The position numbers and the translations under genes were made by a program. Below are positions 27,303 through 35,402 of a DNA stretch of 64,000 nucleotides, in pieces. The notes under the pieces were generated by a model. That model was given only the letters and a program-made list of their open reading frames with translations. It was not told where the DNA came from and made no database searches. How positions within the stretch are numbered: position 1 is the first letter of the stretch; the number at the start of each line of letters is the position of its first letter. This DNA is from Acidianus brierleyi (GTDB lineage: Archaea; Thermoproteota; Thermoprotei_A; Sulfolobales; Sulfolobaceae), in contig NZ_CP029289.2 in assembly GCF_003201835.2 (NCBI RefSeq), forward strand, positions 2,798,501 through 2,862,500, in the 5' to 3' direction.

Positions 27303-27314
27303 AAGTTTATATTT
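27303..27314 (+). promoter_or_regulatory. TATA-like box for the haem-oxygenase-fold/Rieske region
   Basis: AAAGTTTATATTTA lies about 25-33 nt ahead of the ATG at 27336. The box AAAGTTTATATTA precedes the thiolase gene at the same distance. Confidence 0.5.
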
Positions 27315-27335
27315 ATTCGTAATAAAATTTAACTT

Positions 27336-28232
27336 ATGCCCATATGTCCATCATGTGAATATAGAGCGTCAGAATGGAAGAATATAGCCTCGCATATGTA
27401 TCTTATGGCTAGGAATAGTGATCCTTCGCACGTTATGTGGATGAATAGGAATTTGACTATGAAAGAAGTTGACGTAGACAATCTTTCGATAATGTTAGAA
27501 AATTTCTTTTCAATTAAGGATAACTTAAGTTTCTGGATAAGGGAGAAGTTTATTCAGAAATTCTACGGCGAATCTCCTCATCCATTTATTTTGGCTATGC
27601 AAAATCCTACTAGAGGAGTCTTATTAGGATATGTCATAGAACACCAACATTTTCTCAAAAATTGGGTAAAAGTACTGTCCGAGATAATCTTTAAAACGGA
27701 CGTGGAAGAGGTAATAAAATATGAATTAGAGAATATAAATGTTGAATATTTTGGATATAATGGAAGACCTTCTCATTACGAGTTATTAATAAGAATGGGA
27801 GAAAGCTTAGGAATGCCTAGAGAAAAAATCTTAAGTTATAAGCCTTTACCTTCTACTCAGTCTGCAATAAATACTTGGAGAAAGATTGCGTTTGAAAGCA
27901 ATTGGGTTGAAATAATGGCAGCTATGCATAGTTTAGAACTAGTTGCAGATAAGACATTAAGGAAATATGGAGCTAAGATGCATTATTTCAACGAGACTAT
28001 ATTAAGTAGTAATGATTTTCCTAAAGAAGTTAAGGATTTCTTAAGAGAAGGTTATGAAGCAGACCAGACTCATGCGGGAGAAGCGCTAAAGCTTGTAGAT
28101 AAATATGCTGAGGATCCTGAAAAAATTCAAGTTACTGTGTTAAGGTCTTTTGATGCTTTTGCAAAATATTTAACTGCAAGATTAGAAAGAGGTATGGAAT
28201 TCGATAAAAATTTGATAAAGGTGGTTCTATGA
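27336..28232 (+). CDS. Putative haem-oxygenase-like diiron protein with N-terminal zinc motif
   Basis: A 298-residue mostly helical protein. The first 20 residues hold CPSCEYRASEWKNIASH, a probable CxxC...H metal site. The body has Glu/His pairs in the order expected of TenA/PqqC/haem-oxygenase-like diiron enzymes: GYVIEHQHFLKNW, then a MAAMHSLELVADK helix, then GYEADQTHAGEALKLVDKY. These proteins bind iron in a four-helix bundle and can oxidise small molecules, but the assignment here is from motif pattern alone. It overlaps a Ta0938-like zinc protein by 4 nt, and the Rieske fusion gene follows 279 nt after that. I cannot name a substrate. TenA-type thiaminase is less likely because of the N-terminal zinc site. 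Confidence 0.55.
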   Translation: MPICPSCEYRASEWKNIASHMYLMARNSDPSHVMWMNRNLTMKEVDVDNLSIMLENFFSIKDNLSFWIREKFIQKFYGESPHPFILAMQNPTRGVLLGYVIEHQHFLKNWVKVLSEIIFKTDVEEVIKYELENINVEYFGYNGRPSHYELLIRMGESLGMPREKILSYKPLPSTQSAINTWRKIAFESNWVEIMAAMHSLELVADKTLRKYGAKMHYFNETILSSNDFPKEVKDFLREGYEADQTHAGEALKLVDKYAEDPEKIQVTVLRSFDAFAKYLTARLERGMEFDKNLIKVVL

Positions 28233-28549
28233 AAATCCAGGTAAACGGGAGTAAGGCAGGAGATAAGGAAAATGGTTGTGCTTTATGCGGAGCAACTTGG
28301 GGAGATTATTATGAGGAGATCGATGGAGAGAAATTATTCTTTTGTTGTGATGTATGCGCTACAGAATTCAAGAATATGATTGAGGAAATAAAGAGAAGAA
28401 CAGGATGGAAAAAGATCGACGAGTTATCAATAGAAGGTAATTACTATAAGGGAAGAAATTGTGTAGCTAAGACAGAGGGAAGAGAATACAAGTTCTACGT
28501 AAAATTTGGTGATGATGCTGAAATAGAGACCTTTAAGGAAATTGAATGA
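28229..28549 (+). CDS. Ta0938-like small zinc/metal protein
   Basis: A 106-residue protein with two cysteine pairs, GCALCGATWGDYYEE and FFCCDVCATEFKNM, spaced like the YHS/TRASH treble-clef metal sites. The C-terminal half (GRNCVAKTEGREYKFYVKFG) is a small beta region. The whole resembles the Thermoplasma protein Ta0938 family in size and cysteine pattern, as far as memory allows. ATGA overlap with the upstream helical protein makes the pair a single translational unit. A metal-delivery or regulatory role for that protein is a reasonable inference only. Confidence 0.6.
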   Translation: MKIQVNGSKAGDKENGCALCGATWGDYYEEIDGEKLFFCCDVCATEFKNMIEEIKRRTGWKKIDELSIEGNYYKGRNCVAKTEGREYKFYVKFGDDAEIETFKEIE

Positions 28550-28827
28550 GCGTTATTAAATATTAAATAGAAATACTTTCAATTCAATAATACTTGCGGA
28601 ACTGCTCAGTTTTTATCACAAAAATGAACTAATTTCAATTAGACATTTAATTCTGAATTTATCAAATTCTAAGAAGATCAAGGTCTATAAAAATTCAACA
28701 ACTCCACAAAGCAATTTAATAATAAATCTATAAATGGAAGATTTAAGAGTTATAACTACATGATTTATAAACTTTATAAACGGTCTTATTTATTTATACT
28801 GTTAACTTAAGTAACTTGTGATAAGAG
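28550..28827 (+). other. Leader region with MITE copy 3 and a duplicated gene start
   Basis: Apart from the MITE at 28591-28713, positions 28734-28763 hold ATG and eight codons (MEDLRVITT, then TGA). These copy the start of the Rieske gene at 28828 (MEDLRIITV) with only a few base changes. This short frame may be a leftover of a local duplication or a leader peptide. Confidence 0.6.
28591..28713. mobile_element. MITE, copy 3, with a near-perfect 9-bp target duplication
   Basis: The 123-bp element begins TACTTGCGGAACTGCTCAGT, matching copy 1 with one base missing and a few changes. It ends AACTCCACAAAGCA, whose reverse complement TGCTTTGTGGAGTTGTTGAA matches the copy 1 ends closely. The flanks ATTCAATAA (28582-28590) and ATTTAATAA (28714-28722) agree at 8 of 9 bases, the expected target duplication. 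It separates the zinc protein from the Rieske gene. Confidence 0.8.
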
Positions 28828-30513
28828 ATGGAAGATTTAAGAATCATAACTGTACCTCTGAAAGAGGTAAAAGATAAAGGAACGGTAGTGGTAAATAAAA
28901 ACGGAATTAATGTCCTAATAATTTACGATAAGGGAAATGTATACGCATGCGATATAAGATGTCCACATATGGGATATCCATTATCTAAAGGAACAATAAG
29001 AGATGGGATACTTATTTGCCATTGGCATCATGCTAGATTTAATTTAGAGGACGGTGGAACATTCGATTTATGGGCAGACGATCTCACGACTTATGAAACT
29101 AAGATAGTTAACGATAAAGTAATAGTAAATTTTAAGGAAAGAGACGTTAAAGCTCATGCAGTTAAAAGATTAAGAAAAGGAATAGATCATGATATAGATC
29201 TTGTTATAGCAAAATCTATTATAGACTTATTAAATAATGGAATTTCTTTAAATGACTTAGCTAAAGAAGTTTCTATTCACGTACTTAGAGATCATGAATG
29301 GAATAGCGGTCTAAATATTTTTACAATAATACTTAATTTGCTTAATTATGACCTTGAATTAGAATGGAAGATCTTGGGCCTTTTACATGGTATTAAAAAC
29401 GTCTCTTCACAAATTTTCGAAAGGCCAAAAGTAATCTATCCAGAACCATTAGAAAATGCTGATAATTTAAAAAACTGGTTTAGAGATTTTATAGAAGGAA
29501 GGGAAGTTAATCCTGCTAGAAGAGCAATAATTAGCATGAGAAGCGAAGATGGACTTGACGCCATGGTAGCGTCAGTTACTGATCACTTTTTCTTAGACGA
29601 AGGACATATATTAGATCATTTAAATAAGGAAACTGAATTGTTAGATAAGATAGGATGGGATAATTCCAGGTTAATTTTTGCATCTTTAATTAGTCAATTG
29701 GCTAATGCTATGAGACATGAAGAAGATCCAAAATGGAGGATACCGGACGATCTTGTGAGTATAATAAACAGTGAAATAAGTAAAGCACAGGACATGAAAA
29801 TAGGGAAAGAAAGGCTCGATCAAAAGGAGATGGATAATCTTGTAAATTGTTTATTGCAAGACGATCCAAAGAAACCCTTTGAATGTGTAACTCAAGCTAT
29901 CGCCTCTAACGTTTCCCCTAAATATTTATCCTTAGCCTTGGGTTTAGCTTCCGCATATAGAGAAGCTAGATTTCATACTCAAAATGATTTCTCAGATTGG
30001 GAAACAGTACATCATCAATTCGTATATTCTAACGCTTTATATAGACTCTTTGAGAGAAAAGAGAGTTTTTACCTGATTAGAGGAATTTATCATGGTGTAG
30101 GAAATCTTTACTTAACAAGGTTTCTCAATATTCCTCCAGCAAGACTCCCTAAGGAAAGGACGTCAAGAAATGAAGAAGAAATAATAAAATCGCTGAGTGA
30201 AGCTATAGGTTCTAAAAGAATCGAAGAGGCATCTCTAGATGTTTATGATTATTTAGTTAGAGAATTCCCAGAAGATACGCTAATAAAAACCATTATTAGG
30301 TCTTTATTTATAGAAGATGTTAGTTTTCATACTGCTCAGACAGTGGATGCTGGAATATCGTTATTTAATGCCCTAAAAGGATACGATGAGAATTACGTTC
30401 CCCTAATAGCTACAGTAAGATATTTATCAGCACATAGTCCTACTAATAGGAGGAGTAAGATAACTGTAGACGTAGCTATAAAACTATCTAAAGGTGAGGC
30501 TTTATATACGTAG
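28828..30513 (+). CDS. Rieske [2Fe-2S] domain fused to a large helical domain
   Basis: A 561-residue protein. Residues 1-110 form a Rieske domain: CDIRCPHMGYPLSKGTIRDG and ICHWHHARFNL supply the CxH and CxxH cluster ligands, as in dioxygenase ferredoxins. The rest (about 120-561) is a long helical region rich in conserved-looking His and acidic residues (TDHFFLDEGHILDH, MRHEEDP, VHHQFVYSNALYRLFERKE, FIEDVSFHTAQTVDAG). I cannot assign it to a named family; its His/Glu content could hold another metal. It probably passes electrons to or within an oxygenase-like centre. Co-location with the helical diiron-like protein and the small zinc protein suggests one system. The 5' end has a duplicated copy 94 nt upstream. 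Confidence 0.8.
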   Translation: MEDLRIITVPLKEVKDKGTVVVNKNGINVLIIYDKGNVYACDIRCPHMGYPLSKGTIRDGILICHWHHARFNLEDGGTFDLWADDLTTYETKIVNDKVIVNFKERDVKAHAVKRLRKGIDHDIDLVIAKSIIDLLNNGISLNDLAKEVSIHVLRDHEWNSGLNIFTIILNLLNYDLELEWKILGLLHGIKNVSSQIFERPKVIYPEPLENADNLKNWFRDFIEGREVNPARRAIISMRSEDGLDAMVASVTDHFFLDEGHILDHLNKETELLDKIGWDNSRLIFASLISQLANAMRHEEDPKWRIPDDLVSIINSEISKAQDMKIGKERLDQKEMDNLVNCLLQDDPKKPFECVTQAIASNVSPKYLSLALGLASAYREARFHTQNDFSDWETVHHQFVYSNALYRLFERKESFYLIRGIYHGVGNLYLTRFLNIPPARLPKERTSRNEEEIIKSLSEAIGSKRIEEASLDVYDYLVREFPEDTLIKTIIRSLFIEDVSFHTAQTVDAGISLFNALKGYDENYVPLIATVRYLSAHSPTNRRSKITVDVAIKLSKGEALYT

Positions 30514-30517
30514 AAAA

Positions 30518-31312
30518 TTATAATACCTTAACTCTGCGTGTCATTGGTATATCTACTATTTTTCTAAAATTTAGATTCTTTATATTTATTTCATAAAACG
30601 ATGTAGTTGAATATACTATATTTTCATCATCTACTTTAGCTATAGCATTAGTTCCAAAAGTTGGTCTAGGTAATTTTATTCCCATTCTTGTCAACTTTCC
30701 GTCCTCATACATCATTAATGGGAATTCACTCATCTCTTGGGCAATAATTGCATTTCCTAAATCCTCTATGCCATGAAAATATCCTTTTTCAATTAGAGTA
30801 TAATTTATTAGATCGTCAGTCAAATAAAGTCCGTAAGCTGTAGCTATGTAAAGGTGATCTTTAACAAGAAGATTATGAGAATCATTAAAGAAATCTAAAG
30901 GTTTTAGAGAAGTTATATCGCCAAAAAGTAAATTACCTTCTTCTACACTCGCTATTATTTTTCCATTATATTGAGCAAAATCTGTTATATGTGCGTATTC
31001 TGAATGAGGAAAACTCCAGCCTCTTTTCTTTCCCTCATCTCTTAGATCTATTAATTCCTTTATTCGCTCCTTATTAATAAGGTAAAGTTTAGGACCTTCT
31101 ACTGATGCAATAAGTTGACCGTCAAGTTCATAAAATTTCCAGCAACTCTCATTAAGTATAGTTTTACCATTTAATATAACCCCACTTTCTGTAGAACATA
31201 TGTAAAAATCATTATTCTTTAAAGTAAAATCGTAAACATCTTCCTTATCACATAGTAAGTCAGCTTCCTTATCTATTTTATATAATCCTTTACTTGTTCC
31301 GACTAGGTACAT
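30518..31312 (-). CDS. Beta-propeller-like protein (BNR/WD-type), cytoplasmic
   Basis: A 264-residue protein without signal peptide or membrane segment. Short repeating blade-like motifs recur: YLVGTSKGLYKID, FYICSTESGVILNG, QLIASVEGPKLYLIN, KIIASVEEGNLLFGD, HLYIATAYGLYLTDD and NIVYSTTSFYEIN. This is the pattern of a six- or seven-bladed propeller, similar to BNR/sialidase-like repeat proteins annotated widely in Archaea. No catalytic residues can be pointed out. It is convergent with the Rieske fusion gene (4-nt gap) and lies 62 nt downstream of the GYD gene on the same strand. Confidence 0.6.
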   Translation of the reverse strand: MYLVGTSKGLYKIDKEADLLCDKEDVYDFTLKNNDFYICSTESGVILNGKTILNESCWKFYELDGQLIASVEGPKLYLINKERIKELIDLRDEGKKRGWSFPHSEYAHITDFAQYNGKIIASVEEGNLLFGDITSLKPLDFFNDSHNLLVKDHLYIATAYGLYLTDDLINYTLIEKGYFHGIEDLGNAIIAQEMSEFPLMMYEDGKLTRMGIKLPRPTFGTNAIAKVDDENIVYSTTSFYEINIKNLNFRKIVDIPMTRRVKVL

Positions 31313-31374
31313 AAATTAACATTTATTTCCGAACATAATAACGTTTCTTATGATTATAAAAAAGGAAAGATATC

Positions 31375-31665
31375 TTATTTGCTTTTCATTGTCTTTATAA
31401 AATCTTCTACGCTCATTGCTAAGAACGTATTTGTCCTTACAGTTCCTCTGCTATTTAAATTTATTAATCCTTTTAGAAATTTTTCTGGATCATTAACTTC
31501 TACTACGTTTACGAAATCGTACTCTCCAAACATCGCATATTGATAAAGTACTTTTGCACCGTAATTCTCCAGCTCCTTATTAACCTCTAAGATCCTCTCT
31601 GGTTTTTCCCAGACGGTTTTTGCTCCTTCATCGGTTAGTCTTGAAAGTACTATAAATAGAGACAT
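31375..31665 (-). CDS. GYD-domain protein
   Basis: A 96-residue ferredoxin-like-fold protein of the GYD family. The hallmark is AMFGEYDFVNVVEVNDPEKF near residues 44-63 (usually GxYDxVxxxEAPD). The N-terminus, FIVLSRLTDEGAKTVWEKPERIL, also fits. The function of the family is unknown; members form dimeric alpha-beta barrels. It is divergent from the gene at 31771 across about 105 nt. Confidence 0.8.
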   Translation of the reverse strand: MSLFIVLSRLTDEGAKTVWEKPERILEVNKELENYGAKVLYQYAMFGEYDFVNVVEVNDPEKFLKGLINLNSRGTVRTNTFLAMSVEDFIKTMKSK

Positions 31666-31770
31666 TCTATTTTATACTTAAGTTTACTAGGTAATATTCC
31701 TTATTACTATAAAATTATCATAATATAGAATAACTTGTTTGAAAGATAAATAACCTTATTATTTTACAAA

Positions 31771-32211
31771 ATGATATCAATATTTATGTGGAATCATTTA
31801 AAGGGATGGAATAGATGTGATGACTGCTGGCTTGCGTATGAAAGAGGAATACAGCATCCTAATTCTCTTTCATGTTATAAGGTTGGTATTCCCATATCAT
31901 CTCTCAACGTTCCAGTCAGTACTTTTATAGAAGAAATAAAAAAGAGAGATTATGTGGCTAAATACGGATTCTTTCCTTTTCCAGTAAATTTAGTATCAAA
32001 AGGAGTTATAATACTATATTTTACAAATAGAGAAGATATGTTGAAATCTATAGAAGATCTTAAGAAATTTGTTAAAGAACCTAACAATAGGGAAAAATTC
32101 TTCTTTAATAATTTTGTTAATGTGGAGTGGATAGAGGGATTCAATTATAGGAGAGGATGCCCAGAATATGATAAGAAATTCGGAGATTGGAGAAGATGGA
32201 GTTCCGAATAG
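31771..32211 (+). CDS. Uncharacterised protein, 146 residues
   Basis: I do not recognise the family. The N-terminal 40 residues carry several cysteines (NRCDDCWLAYERGIQHPNS, then SCYKVG) and a tryptophan-rich start (MWNHLKGWNRC), which could be a metal or redox site. The middle has a KYGFFPFPVNLVSKGVIILYF strand-helix region, and the end is basic and aromatic (FNYRRGCPEYDKKFGDWRRW). No membrane segment. It is convergent with IorB. The annotated ATG is the only good start. Confidence 0.5.
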   Translation: MISIFMWNHLKGWNRCDDCWLAYERGIQHPNSLSCYKVGIPISSLNVPVSTFIEEIKKRDYVAKYGFFPFPVNLVSKGVIILYFTNREDMLKSIEDLKKFVKEPNNREKFFFNNFVNVEWIEGFNYRRGCPEYDKKFGDWRRWSSE

Positions 32212-32262
32212 AAACTTTCTTATCCTAATCTTTAGTTTTTCAGATGATGCTAATTTTCCCAA

Positions 32263-32841
32263 CTATATTATAACTTTATCACTAACTTTCAATCCCTCGC
32301 TTAAACCTAGCTTAAAAGCTTTTACATTATTTTCGCCTCTAAGAGTAGTTAGAAAGCTTTCTTCCTTTATCATTTTAAATATTCCTAAACCATAAGCGAA
32401 ACCTAAAATTGCAGAATTTACTACTCTCTTATCCCCTACCAAAGATGCTATATTATTGGCATTAATTTTGAAAATTCTAAAGTTGGAAAGTCTCTTTATT
32501 ATTTCTTCAACGCTATTTTCCCTAACTTTAGGAAGAACGGGTTTAAGAGTATATTCGTTAAAAACGATGATTGAGTTTCTGTTTGCATAGTCTAAATTCC
32601 TGAGAATTTCGTTGGCTTCTAGTCCTATCAAACAATCTGCTCCATGTTTAGCTATAGTAGGAGAATAGACGTCGCCTATTCTAACGTGAATATTAACAGC
32701 TCCTCCCCTTTGCGCTAATCCGTGAGTCTCAGCTACAAGAACTTTTATACCTTCTTTTTCACAAGCGTTGGCTATCATTTTCCCCATTGTTATTATTCCC
32801 TGTCCTCCTACACCCGCTATTAGAATATTTAACTTAGCCAT
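32263..32841 (-). CDS. iorB: Indolepyruvate:ferredoxin oxidoreductase, beta subunit
   Basis: A 192-residue protein of the 2-oxoacid oxidoreductase gamma/IorB family. It starts with the coenzyme A-region signature NILIAGVGGQGIITMGKMIA and contains GLAQRGGAVNIHVRIGDVYSPTI (about residues 40-62), both typical. With IorA it oxidatively decarboxylates aryl pyruvates from aromatic amino acids to acyl-CoA, reducing ferredoxin. The start overlaps the alpha-subunit gene by 13 nt, so the pair is coupled. Confidence 0.9.
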   Translation of the reverse strand: MAKLNILIAGVGGQGIITMGKMIANACEKEGIKVLVAETHGLAQRGGAVNIHVRIGDVYSPTIAKHGADCLIGLEANEILRNLDYANRNSIIVFNEYTLKPVLPKVRENSVEEIIKRLSNFRIFKINANNIASLVGDKRVVNSAILGFAYGLGIFKMIKEESFLTTLRGENNVKAFKLGLSEGLKVSDKVII

Positions 32842-34634
32842 GCGTCATCCCAACCTTTTGGTTTGTCTCCTTTCATTGATATTGCCTTAAATGGGCATAT
32901 GGGAACACAAGCCCCACAGCCTATACATTGAGAGAGATCTATAGATGCTTTCTTATTAGGTAAAGGAATGATGGCTGGACAAGTAAAATAATCATAGCAG
33001 ATTGTGCATCCGGTACATTTATTCATATCTACTTCTGCTACTGGCAACCTATCCTCTATTTTATCTAAAGCGTCTAGTGCGCACGCTCTCTTAGATATAA
33101 GTACTGCCGGTTTCAAGTTTTTCTTTACCCATTCAGCAGTTTCTTTAATTATTCTTGTCGAAGTATTATAATCAAAGGGATCAAACGCCTTAACATACTC
33201 TATTCCCATTCCTTTTGCAACATTGGCTATATCTATATATTTGGAAGGACTTGGTTGTTGTCCAGTCATTGCAGTAGATCTGTTGTCTAGGACCAGTAGA
33301 ATCATAGGAGTCTTATTATATACTGCATTAGCTAAACCTGGTAATCCGGTATGAAAGAAAGTTGAATCTCCTATTATTGCTATAGGAATAACTCCAGTAC
33401 TTCTATAGACCCCGTTTGCTATCCCTAAACTACCTCCCATTTCTATTAAACTGTCCTGTTCATTAAAAGGTGGAAGAACTCCAAGAGAATAACATCCTAT
33501 ATCACCGGAGAAAAATGTATCTTTTATTCCCGCTAAGGCTAAACCTTTTTTAAGATCTATAAAAGATGACCTATGAGGACAACCTGGACATAAAGCCGGA
33601 GGTCTTGGAACAACATCAAATGCTATATCATCTATTTTATCAACTTCCTTACCAAGGAATTTACCTACTGCGTAATTAACTTTTTCTAACGTTAGTTCTC
33701 CAGTTCTATCTACAAGATCTTTGCCATGTATTTTTAACATAATGCCTTCGGACATCATTAGATCCTTAACTTGCATCTCGACTATTGGTTCTAACTCTTC
33801 TACAACTAGAACTTCTTCTGAATCTTCAAGAGCCTTTAAAGTAAGTTCCTTAGGAATAGGAAAAGGAGTTGAAAGTTTTAGAATCTTCACTTTTGAATTT
33901 TCAACTACTTCTTTAACAAACGCGTATGCTATCCCAGACGCAATTACTAGTTTTTTGCCATCTCCTTCTATTGAATTCAGCTCTTCTACTTTCTTCTGTA
34001 TTATCTCCCATCTTCTCAACTGTTCTTTTCTATTCCTTCTAGCATTTTCAGGGACTAATGCATATCTAGAAGGATTTTTCGATAGTCTACCCATGACTGG
34101 AGGTTTAATATCCTTCATATCAACCTGGGATCTTACATGATTTATTCTTGTATTACTCCTAAAAATAACTGGATGCTTAACTTCTGAACTAAACTCAAAT
34201 GCGCTCATAATTAAGTCGTAGGCGCTTTGAGGATCATAAGGCTCAATTACTGGAATTAAGGCCATCATTCCATAATATCTGTTATCTTGCTCATTTTGAG
34301 AAGACCACATTGACGGATCGTCTGCAGATACTAGAACTAGAGAGCCTTCTACTCCAGTGTAGGATGAACTCATTAACGCATCTGCTGCTACGTTAACCCC
34401 TACATGCTTCATTGTAGCTAGAGCTCTTGCGCCCATCATTGCTGCTCCATAAGCTGTTTCGAAAGCTACTTTCTCGTTGGAACTCCACTCTGCATAAACT
34501 TTATCCCCATATTTCATTATAGTCTCTATTATTTCTGAAGAAGGAGTCCCAGGATATCCAGCAGCTACTGCTACTCCAGAAGATAATGCACCAAAAGCTA
34601 TTGCCTCATTTCCTAGAACTATTCTTTTTGACAT
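32829..34634 (-). CDS. iorA: Indolepyruvate:ferredoxin oxidoreductase, alpha subunit
   Basis: A 601-residue protein combining the pyrimidine (PP) and thiamine-diphosphate domains. The N-terminal PP region has AAGYPGTPSSEIIETI; the TPP-binding motif is GDIGCYSLGVLPPF through GDSTFFHTGLPGLANAVYNK (Asp of GDS-type motif), and LCPGCPHRSSF is the usual cysteine site. The last 70 residues hold two ferredoxin-like [4Fe-4S] motifs, CTGCTICYDYFTC and CIGCGACVPICPF. Subunit size and motifs match the two-subunit enzyme. It acts in peptide or amino-acid degradation in the cytoplasm. Confidence 0.92.
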   Translation of the reverse strand: MSKRIVLGNEAIAFGALSSGVAVAAGYPGTPSSEIIETIMKYGDKVYAEWSSNEKVAFETAYGAAMMGARALATMKHVGVNVAADALMSSSYTGVEGSLVLVSADDPSMWSSQNEQDNRYYGMMALIPVIEPYDPQSAYDLIMSAFEFSSEVKHPVIFRSNTRINHVRSQVDMKDIKPPVMGRLSKNPSRYALVPENARRNRKEQLRRWEIIQKKVEELNSIEGDGKKLVIASGIAYAFVKEVVENSKVKILKLSTPFPIPKELTLKALEDSEEVLVVEELEPIVEMQVKDLMMSEGIMLKIHGKDLVDRTGELTLEKVNYAVGKFLGKEVDKIDDIAFDVVPRPPALCPGCPHRSSFIDLKKGLALAGIKDTFFSGDIGCYSLGVLPPFNEQDSLIEMGGSLGIANGVYRSTGVIPIAIIGDSTFFHTGLPGLANAVYNKTPMILLVLDNRSTAMTGQQPSPSKYIDIANVAKGMGIEYVKAFDPFDYNTSTRIIKETAEWVKKNLKPAVLISKRACALDALDKIEDRLPVAEVDMNKCTGCTICYDYFTCPAIIPLPNKKASIDLSQCIGCGACVPICPFKAISMKGDKPKGWDDAWLS

Positions 34635-35402
34635 AATTTGTCATTATGTTTTAAACTTTAAAAATCTAGTTATGTAAATTTTAAAAGTTTACTATATTGA
34701 TATAGTAGTGATAGTTGTAAGAAAAATAATATTGTAATTATTCGTGAAATTCTATAAAGATAAGTGACAGTTAATGGCAAATAATGTTATGCTATATTTA
34801 TCAATATATACTAAATTTGGAGACGAATCCAATTATTCCCAATATGACATTTTACCAAAAGAGATTAGGAGCACCTAGCCTTATGATTTTGGCTTTTAGA
34901 GAAATAGAGAAATGGAGATTATCAGTAAATATAAGGCTATTCTGACGGACTAGTTTAACTTAATGGGAAAACTGTTTTGATCAAGATCGATAGAAAGAAG
35001 ACCATCAGAAAGAATTTTTAAAGAGAAGAAGATTCAGTTGCTGAGAGTTCAGATTTGATTTCTTCTATATCGTTGGCTGAAAAATGAGTTTACGTAACTA
35101 TTAGGCACGGATTCTACGTGTATGACATTAAAGAGAAGATGCTAATATTTCCTATAAATTCTTATGCTTTCTTAGACCTGAAAGTATAAGATTACATTAG
35201 GATAATCTGCATTCAACTACATTAAACAGTTTCCTTGACTTTTAGAGTCTAAGGAAGCATAATCTGTTAGTAGAGAGTAGACTGGGAAGATATAATACAA
35301 GAACTTTTTAAAGTACTAGTGATTTGATATTCTTGTATGGGTCTCTAAATTTGTAACTTAAAAGCTACGTAGTGAGTTTATAAGTTTTTTAACTTAACTT
35401 CT
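34635..35402. other. Intergenic region with a decayed ORF
   Basis: Between about 34774 and 35190 the + strand reads as broken coding sequence. It has ATG with MANNVMLYLSIYTKFGDE ending at a stop. Later comes EDSVAESSDLISSISLAEK, a stop, then VYVTIRHGFYVYDIKEK and MLIFPINSYAFLDLKV. Several stops and frameshifts are needed, so the gene is dead. I do not recognise the family. Confidence 0.4.
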
